DNA of 64,000 nt, from assembly GCF_014211975.1 (NCBI RefSeq), contig NZ_CP060084.1, forward strand, positions 124,001 through 188,000, given 5' to 3'. The notes below the pieces were generated by a model. That model ran no database searches. It worked only from the letters and a program-made list of their open reading frames with translations, and was not told the DNA's origin. Source of the DNA: Teredinibacter haidensis (lineage in GTDB: Bacteria; Pseudomonadota; Gammaproteobacteria; Pseudomonadales; Cellvibrionaceae). Positions 59,740 through 64,000 of this stretch are shown here, piece by piece; within the stretch, counting starts at the first letter, position 1; every line of letters starts with the position of its first letter. The position numbers were made by a program, and so were the translations under genes.

Positions 59740-61545
59740 ATGCGCAGTGTCTACTGTGGCGTATTAGAAGCGTCCAATATTGATGAAGAAGTAACCTTAT
59801 GCGGTTGGGTAGATCGCCGTCGTGATCACGGTGGAGTAATTTTTATTGATCTGCGCGATCGAGAGGGCATTGTGCAGGTCGTGTTCGATCCCGACGGGGA
59901 AGAAAACTTTGCGCTGGCAGATAAAGTGCGGCCCGAATATGTCTTGCAGGTAACCGGTAAGGTTCGCGCACGCACGGAATCTACCGTTAACTCTAATATG
60001 GCAACCGGTGAAGTAGAGGTCTACGGTACCGGTCTGCAAATTCTGAACAGTGCGGAAACACCTCCTTTTCAGCTGGACTCTCATATTTCCGTTGGTGAAG
60101 ATGTGCGCTTAAAGTACCGTTACCTGGATTTGCGTCGCCAGGAAATGCAGCGCAATTTGTATTTCCGCTCTAAGGTGACAACAGCCATCCGGAATTATAT
60201 GGATGAGCACGGCTTTCTCGATATCGAAACTCCAATTTTGACTCGGGCTACCCCAGAGGGGGCTCGCGACTACTTGGTGCCTTCCCGTACTCACGACGGC
60301 AAGTTCTTCGCGTTGCCGCAATCTCCCCAGCTGTTTAAACAGTTGCTGATGGTTTCGGGTTTTGATCGTTATTACCAGATAGCCAAGTGTTTTCGCGATG
60401 AAGATTTACGTGCTGATCGTCAGCCAGAATTTACTCAGATCGATATTGAAACATCGTTCATGGATGAAGACGGCATTATGTCTGTTACCGAGGACATGAT
60501 TCGCAAACTATTTAAAGACTTAATGGGTGTGGACCTCGGCGATTTTCCGCGTATGCCTTATGCCGAGGCGATGGAACGATATGGTTCCGATAAGCCGGAT
60601 ATGCGTATTCCGCTGGAAATGATCGAAATAAAAGATTTGATGAAAGATGTAGAGTTTAAAGTTTTCTCTGCTCCGGCGAACGATCCGAAAGGTCGCGTAA
60701 CCGCGATGAAGGTACCTAAAGGTGGTGAAATCCCTCGCAAGAAAATTGATGCTTACACTAAGTTTGTGTCTATCTACGGTGCTAAAGGTCTGGCGTACAT
60801 CAAGGTTAATGATAAAGACGATCTGGAGAATGGCCTGCAATCACCCATTGTTAAGTTCTTGCCCGCAGGTGTGTGTAAAGCCATCCTGGAGCGTGTGGGA
60901 GCCGAAAACGGCGATTTAATCTTCTTCGGGGCTGATAGCTATAAAGTGGTTTCTGAGGCGCTGGGCGCGCTGCGCTGCAAACTGGGTGAAGATCTGGAAT
61001 TGTACACCTGCGATTGGTCCCCTCTTTGGGTTATCGACTTCCCCATGTTTGAAGAAATCGATAACGGCGGTTTAACGGCGCTGCATCACCCGTTTACCGC
61101 TCCATCCTGTACACCTGAAGAACTGAACGCTAACCCTGCTGTCGCGCTCTCCCGCGCATACGATATGGTTTTGAACGGCTGCGAGTTGGGCGGTGGCTCT
61201 GTGCGTATTCACGATCAGAAAATGCAGCAAGCTGTATTTGAGATTCTCGGGATTGAAGAGGATGAGCAGCGCGAAAAGTTTGGTTTCCTGCTGGATGCAT
61301 TAAAATACGGTGCTCCACCCCATGGTGGGCTGGCCTTCGGTCTTGACCGTTTGATTATGTTGATGACTGGTTCTGACTCGATTCGCGATGTTATTGCTTT
61401 TCCGAAAACGCAGTCTGCCGCTTGTGTGATGACAGATGCTCCGGGAGCCGTGGATAGTGATCAACTGAAAGAGTTACATATTCGCCTGCGAGCGAAGCCT
61501 CAGCCCCAGAGTGCTGAAGGTTCAGGCGAAAAAACGGAAAAATAA
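59740..61545 (+). CDS. aspS: Aspartyl-tRNA synthetase
   Basis: A 601-residue bacterial-type class IIb synthetase from ATG 59740, where homologs start (MRSVYCG); an in-frame TTG at 59701 would add 13 residues. An N-terminal OB-fold anticodon-binding domain (about 1-105, TLCGWVDRRRDHGGVIF) is followed by the catalytic domain with motif 2 (FRDEDLRADRQPEFTQIDIE in pieces), the GAD insertion domain (about 285-420), and motif 3 (GGLAFGLDRLIMLMTG). It attaches Asp to tRNA(Asp). It probably shares a transcript with the FmdB-type gene and yebC. Confidence 0.97.
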   Translation: MRSVYCGVLEASNIDEEVTLCGWVDRRRDHGGVIFIDLRDREGIVQVVFDPDGEENFALADKVRPEYVLQVTGKVRARTESTVNSNMATGEVEVYGTGLQILNSAETPPFQLDSHISVGEDVRLKYRYLDLRRQEMQRNLYFRSKVTTAIRNYMDEHGFLDIETPILTRATPEGARDYLVPSRTHDGKFFALPQSPQLFKQLLMVSGFDRYYQIAKCFRDEDLRADRQPEFTQIDIETSFMDEDGIMSVTEDMIRKLFKDLMGVDLGDFPRMPYAEAMERYGSDKPDMRIPLEMIEIKDLMKDVEFKVFSAPANDPKGRVTAMKVPKGGEIPRKKIDAYTKFVSIYGAKGLAYIKVNDKDDLENGLQSPIVKFLPAGVCKAILERVGAENGDLIFFGADSYKVVSEALGALRCKLGEDLELYTCDWSPLWVIDFPMFEEIDNGGLTALHHPFTAPSCTPEELNANPAVALSRAYDMVLNGCELGGGSVRIHDQKMQQAVFEILGIEEDEQREKFGFLLDALKYGAPPHGGLAFGLDRLIMLMTGSDSIRDVIAFPKTQSAACVMTDAPGAVDSDQLKELHIRLRAKPQPQSAEGSGEKTEK

Positions 61546-61560
61546 AACGGGTAAAAAACA

Positions 61561-62301
61561 ATGGCGGGTCACAGTAAGTGGGCGAACACCAAGCACCGTA
61601 AGGCTGCGCAAGATGCTAAACGCGCGAAGACATTTACCAAAATTATTCGCGAGTTAACGGTTGCGGCCAAAGCTGGAGGTAATCCGGAAGACAATCCCAA
61701 GCTGCGGGCAACCATCGATAAAGCGCTGGGTGCAAATATGAAGCGCGATACTATCGATAAAGCGGTTGCCCGCGGTGCCGGCGGTGCGGATGGTGAAAGC
61801 TATGATGAGATTACTTACGAGGGGTACGGTGTCGGTGGTGTTGCAGTGTTGGTTGAATGTCTTACCGATAATCGTAACCGTACTGTTTCCGAAGTGCGCC
61901 ATGCCTTTGTTAAGCGCGGTGGGAATTTGGGAACCGATGGATCTGTGGCCTACCTGTTCACCCGCAAGGGGCAAATTAGTTTTGCTCCGGGTATCGATGA
62001 AGATCAGGTAATGGAGGTTGCGTTGGATGCCGGGGCAGAAGATGTCGAGTCTAATGACGATGGCTCCCTGGATGTGACTACAGCTTTCGAGGGTTACCTG
62101 GGGGTTAAAGAGGCGATGGTTGCTTCTGGTCTGGAGCCCGCCAATGCAGAAGTCGCTATGATTGCTTCAGTGCAAGTACCTATTGCTACGCAGGAAGATG
62201 CTGATAAAACCCTGGCGCTGATCGATATGCTCGAAGATCTGGATGATGTGCAGAGTGTTTTTACTAACGCCGATATTCCAGACAAATTTTTCGGCGAATA
62301 G
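61561..62301 (+). CDS. yebC: YebC/PmpR-family regulator
   Basis: A 246-residue protein that is typical from the first residue: MAGHSKWANTKHRKAAQDAKR, then FTKIIRELTVAAKAGG, and VECLTDNRNRTVSEVRHAF, LGTDGSVAYLF in the core. YebC-type proteins act as transcription regulators (PmpR) and, as recent work shows for homologs, as factors that help ribosomes through difficult proline-rich sequences. The ATG is 15 bp after the aspS stop. A strong terminator follows at 62334. In many gammaproteobacteria ruvC comes next; here it does not. Confidence 0.96.
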   Translation: MAGHSKWANTKHRKAAQDAKRAKTFTKIIRELTVAAKAGGNPEDNPKLRATIDKALGANMKRDTIDKAVARGAGGADGESYDEITYEGYGVGGVAVLVECLTDNRNRTVSEVRHAFVKRGGNLGTDGSVAYLFTRKGQISFAPGIDEDQVMEVALDAGAEDVESNDDGSLDVTTAFEGYLGVKEAMVASGLEPANAEVAMIASVQVPIATQEDADKTLALIDMLEDLDDVQSVFTNADIPDKFFGE

Positions 62302-62333
62302 CTCTTTTTCTTAGCTGCGAACTCTTCTCTGTT

Positions 62334-62371
62334 AAAAATGACCGGTAAACAATTGTTTGCCGGTCATTTTT
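62334..62371 (+). terminator. Intrinsic terminator after yebC
   Basis: AAAAATGACCGG (62334-62345) pairs with CCGGTCATTTTT (62360-62371). The inner 14 bases contain the palindrome AAACAATTGTTT, so the stem can extend nearly to the centre. Confidence 0.92.
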
Positions 62372-62479
62372 CTAAAATTCCCCTTTAAACTTGCCTCTCT
62401 TTGTTTTCGCTCTATTGCTCTTTTAGTGTGATTTCATGCAGACTGTTTTTATCTTTCAGCCAAGCATAAGTCTTCTATT

Positions 62480-63631
62480 GTGAACTCTGATCTCGTTATT
62501 CATCTTAATGCCATTGCCTACAATTGGTTGCAGTTAAAGGCCAAATTAAATCCGACTGTTGAATGCGGAGCCGTTGTTAAGGCCGACGCCTATGGTTTAG
62601 GGGTTATCCCTGTTGTTCAGGTACTGCTTAAAGCGGGCTGTAGGCACTTTTACGTTGCTAGCTTACAAGAGGCGCTTTTCGTCCAGGGGCAGTTGGACGA
62701 GATTGTTGAGGCGCACGGGCTGAGTACGGCTGATTGTCAGTTGTATGTGCTTTCGGGGTGTGCTCCCGGCGAAGAGTTGGTTTTTGCGGAGCATCGTATA
62801 GTGCCGGTGCTTATTAGTGGCGAAATGTTTTTTCGTTGGTGTTCTGCGTTGAGAGGAGCTGGCTTGCGATCCGGTTCTGTTTCCTCCGTATTGAAAGTGG
62901 ATACAGGGATGTCGCGTCTGGGCTTGAGTCAGGACGAGTTTGATCTGGTCGTAGCATCACCAAAAGATTTACAAACAGCGGGAGTTAAGCGCTTAATGAG
63001 CCACTTGGCTTGTGCTGACGAGCCGAATCATCCGCAAAATGAACGGCAGCTTCAGCGCTTTCAGCGTTACGCTTCTCGGTTGAAAAAATTACTGCCGAGT
63101 CTCAAGTGCGGTCTGGCCAATTCTGCCGGTATTTTGCTAGGTGATGATTATCATTTTGATACAGTAAGGCCAGGTATAGCGATTTATGGCGGTAATCCGC
63201 AGTTGCGGGCGGAAAATATATTTCGGCCTGTGGTTGAATTAAAGTTGCCAGTACTGCAGGTGCGAGAGATCTCCAGTGACGCTTGTGTTGGCTACGGTGC
63301 AACATATTGCTTTAGTTTGCCTGCGCGGGTGGCGGTTGTTGCGGGCGGGTATGCCGACGGCTTATTTCGTGCGTTATCTAATCACGGTGAGTGCTGGATT
63401 GAAAAAAAAGGCGGGAAGGGCTGGCGGGCACCAATAGTGGGGCGAATATCTATGGATAGCACCATTGTTGATATTTCTCATCTGGCCGAGGGCACGGTTA
63501 AGGCTGGCGATCGCTTGGAGTTTATAGGTAAGAATATTTCACTGGATGAAGTGGCGGAAAAGGCGGGAACGATCGGTTATGAAGTTCTCACCGCTCTGGG
63601 GCATCGCTATTTGCGAACATACAAAAGCTAG
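62480..63631 (+). CDS. alr: Alanine racemase
   Basis: A 383-residue PLP enzyme starting at GTG. The PLP-binding Lys34 is in AVVKADAYGLG, and the second catalytic base Tyr272 in GYGATY. LKVDTGMSRLG, SHLACADEPNHPQN and the C-terminal GRISMDSTIVDI are all typical of the family, and the end (YEVLTALGHRYLR) is near the usual place. It converts L-alanine to D-alanine for peptidoglycan. The N-terminus (VIHLNAIAYNW) departs from the common IDLDALRHN but keeps the pattern. It sits 18 bp before birA, so the two are likely cotranscribed. Confidence 0.95.
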   Translation: MNSDLVIHLNAIAYNWLQLKAKLNPTVECGAVVKADAYGLGVIPVVQVLLKAGCRHFYVASLQEALFVQGQLDEIVEAHGLSTADCQLYVLSGCAPGEELVFAEHRIVPVLISGEMFFRWCSALRGAGLRSGSVSSVLKVDTGMSRLGLSQDEFDLVVASPKDLQTAGVKRLMSHLACADEPNHPQNERQLQRFQRYASRLKKLLPSLKCGLANSAGILLGDDYHFDTVRPGIAIYGGNPQLRAENIFRPVVELKLPVLQVREISSDACVGYGATYCFSLPARVAVVAGGYADGLFRALSNHGECWIEKKGGKGWRAPIVGRISMDSTIVDISHLAEGTVKAGDRLEFIGKNISLDEVAEKAGTIGYEVLTALGHRYLRTYKS

Positions 63632-63649
63632 CGACGGTTTAACACGCTT

Positions 63650-64000
63650 ATGAATTCAAATCAATTATTACTGATTCAGTGTTTGGCCGATGGTGAGTTT
63701 CACTCGGGAGAAAAGCTGGGCGAGTTGGCGGGTATCAGTCGAGCCGCCGTGTGGAAGCAGTTGCAATCGTTGCAGCCGCTAGGAATTGAGGTTATCAGTC
63801 ATAAGGGTAGGGGCTATGCGTTAGGTGCTGCCCTCTCCTTGCTTGGGGGCGACAAAATATTAGGGCGGCTCAGCGAGGCGTCCCTGCCGCTTGTATCAGC
63901 GCTTGACGTCATTCAGCAGGTCGAGTCCACCAATCAAACCGTGTTGCAACATATTGGCAGGGGCGGTGGTCATGGCTACATCTGTCTGGCAGAGCAACAA
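63650..64000 (+). CDS. birA: Bifunctional biotin ligase/biotin operon repressor (partial)
   Basis: The first 117 codons of birA, cut by the right edge. The N-terminal winged-helix domain is complete: LLIQCLADGEFHSGEKLGELAGISRAAVWKQL in pieces, then GIEVISHKGRGYAL, with the wing. The beginning of the ligase domain follows, VESTNQTVL, where the Ser/Thr-Asn pair contacts biotin. BirA attaches biotin to the biotin carrier of acetyl-CoA carboxylase and, with its DNA-binding domain, can repress biotin genes. The DNA-binding domain being present suggests a repressor role. Confidence 0.92.
   Translation, partial: MNSNQLLLIQCLADGEFHSGEKLGELAGISRAAVWKQLQSLQPLGIEVISHKGRGYALGAALSLLGGDKILGRLSEASLPLVSALDVIQQVESTNQTVLQHIGRGGGHGYICLAEQQ

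Noticed and set aside
1..64000. tRNA, rRNA, prophage or integrase genes
   Set aside because: None could be recognised by eye on either strand; a covariance-model search would be needed to exclude small RNAs.

Overview
The window looks like a chromosomal segment of a marine, polysaccharide-degrading gammaproteobacterium of the Cellvibrionaceae type (Teredinibacter, Saccharophagus or Cellvibrio-like). The main evidence is the secreted proteins built from carbohydrate-binding modules joined by long polyserine linkers, including a CE15 glucuronoyl esterase with CBM60 and CBM10 modules. Housekeeping genes (proS, aspS, yebC, alr, birA) are of gammaproteobacterial type. Genus assignment is inference; there is no rRNA or tRNA gene in the window.

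Left part (1-12.3 kb) is accessory-like. It starts with an AT-rich pair on the minus strand, an OLD-family ATPase/TOPRIM nuclease followed by a UvrD-like helicase cut by the window edge; this is the layout of a Gabija anti-phage system. Then come a VWA-domain lipoprotein, a divergent AraC regulator/aminotransferase pair, and an unrecognised two-gene unit (7707-9577) whose second gene, with the last 60 or so codons of the first, has been tandemly duplicated (9591-10507). That layout recalls effector/immunity cassettes, but neither protein is recognised. A YghZ-like aldo-keto reductase closes the section.

Middle left (12.3-30.5 kb): a secreted CBM2-polyserine-beta-propeller protein; a small secreted cysteine-rich protein made of two repeats; then a five-gene minus-strand cluster of two parallel modules, each with a circularly permuted ATP-grasp domain, an alpha-E domain and a transglutaminase-like protein. 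In one module ATP-grasp and alpha-E are separate genes, in the other they are fused. This is a known but functionally obscure predicted peptide-ligase system. A thioredoxin-like membrane protein, a chemoreceptor with a histidine-rich membrane sensor and an FG-GAP lipoprotein follow.

Centre (30.9-50.1 kb): a lytic transglycosylase, then a six-gene array (imelysin lipoprotein, two di-heme oxidoreductases, second imelysin, DUF1513 Tat protein, TonB-dependent receptor) that fits periplasmic iron handling. Next are the multi-CBM glucuronoyl esterase, a PatZ-like acyl-CoA ligase/acetyltransferase, and an FbpABC ferric-iron importer with a Fur-like box. A third Fur-like box overlaps the promoter of bfd at 54.5 kb, so iron control recurs across the window.

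Right part (50.3-64 kb): a membrane Ser/Thr kinase, a hybrid histidine kinase with a degenerate first receiver, bfd, a 2-Cys peroxiredoxin, a lytic transglycosylase next to proS, a HIT protein, an HU-like protein with a lysine/proline/alanine-rich tail, and fmdB-aspS-yebC followed by alr and the start of birA. Several strong intrinsic terminators mark the transcription unit ends.
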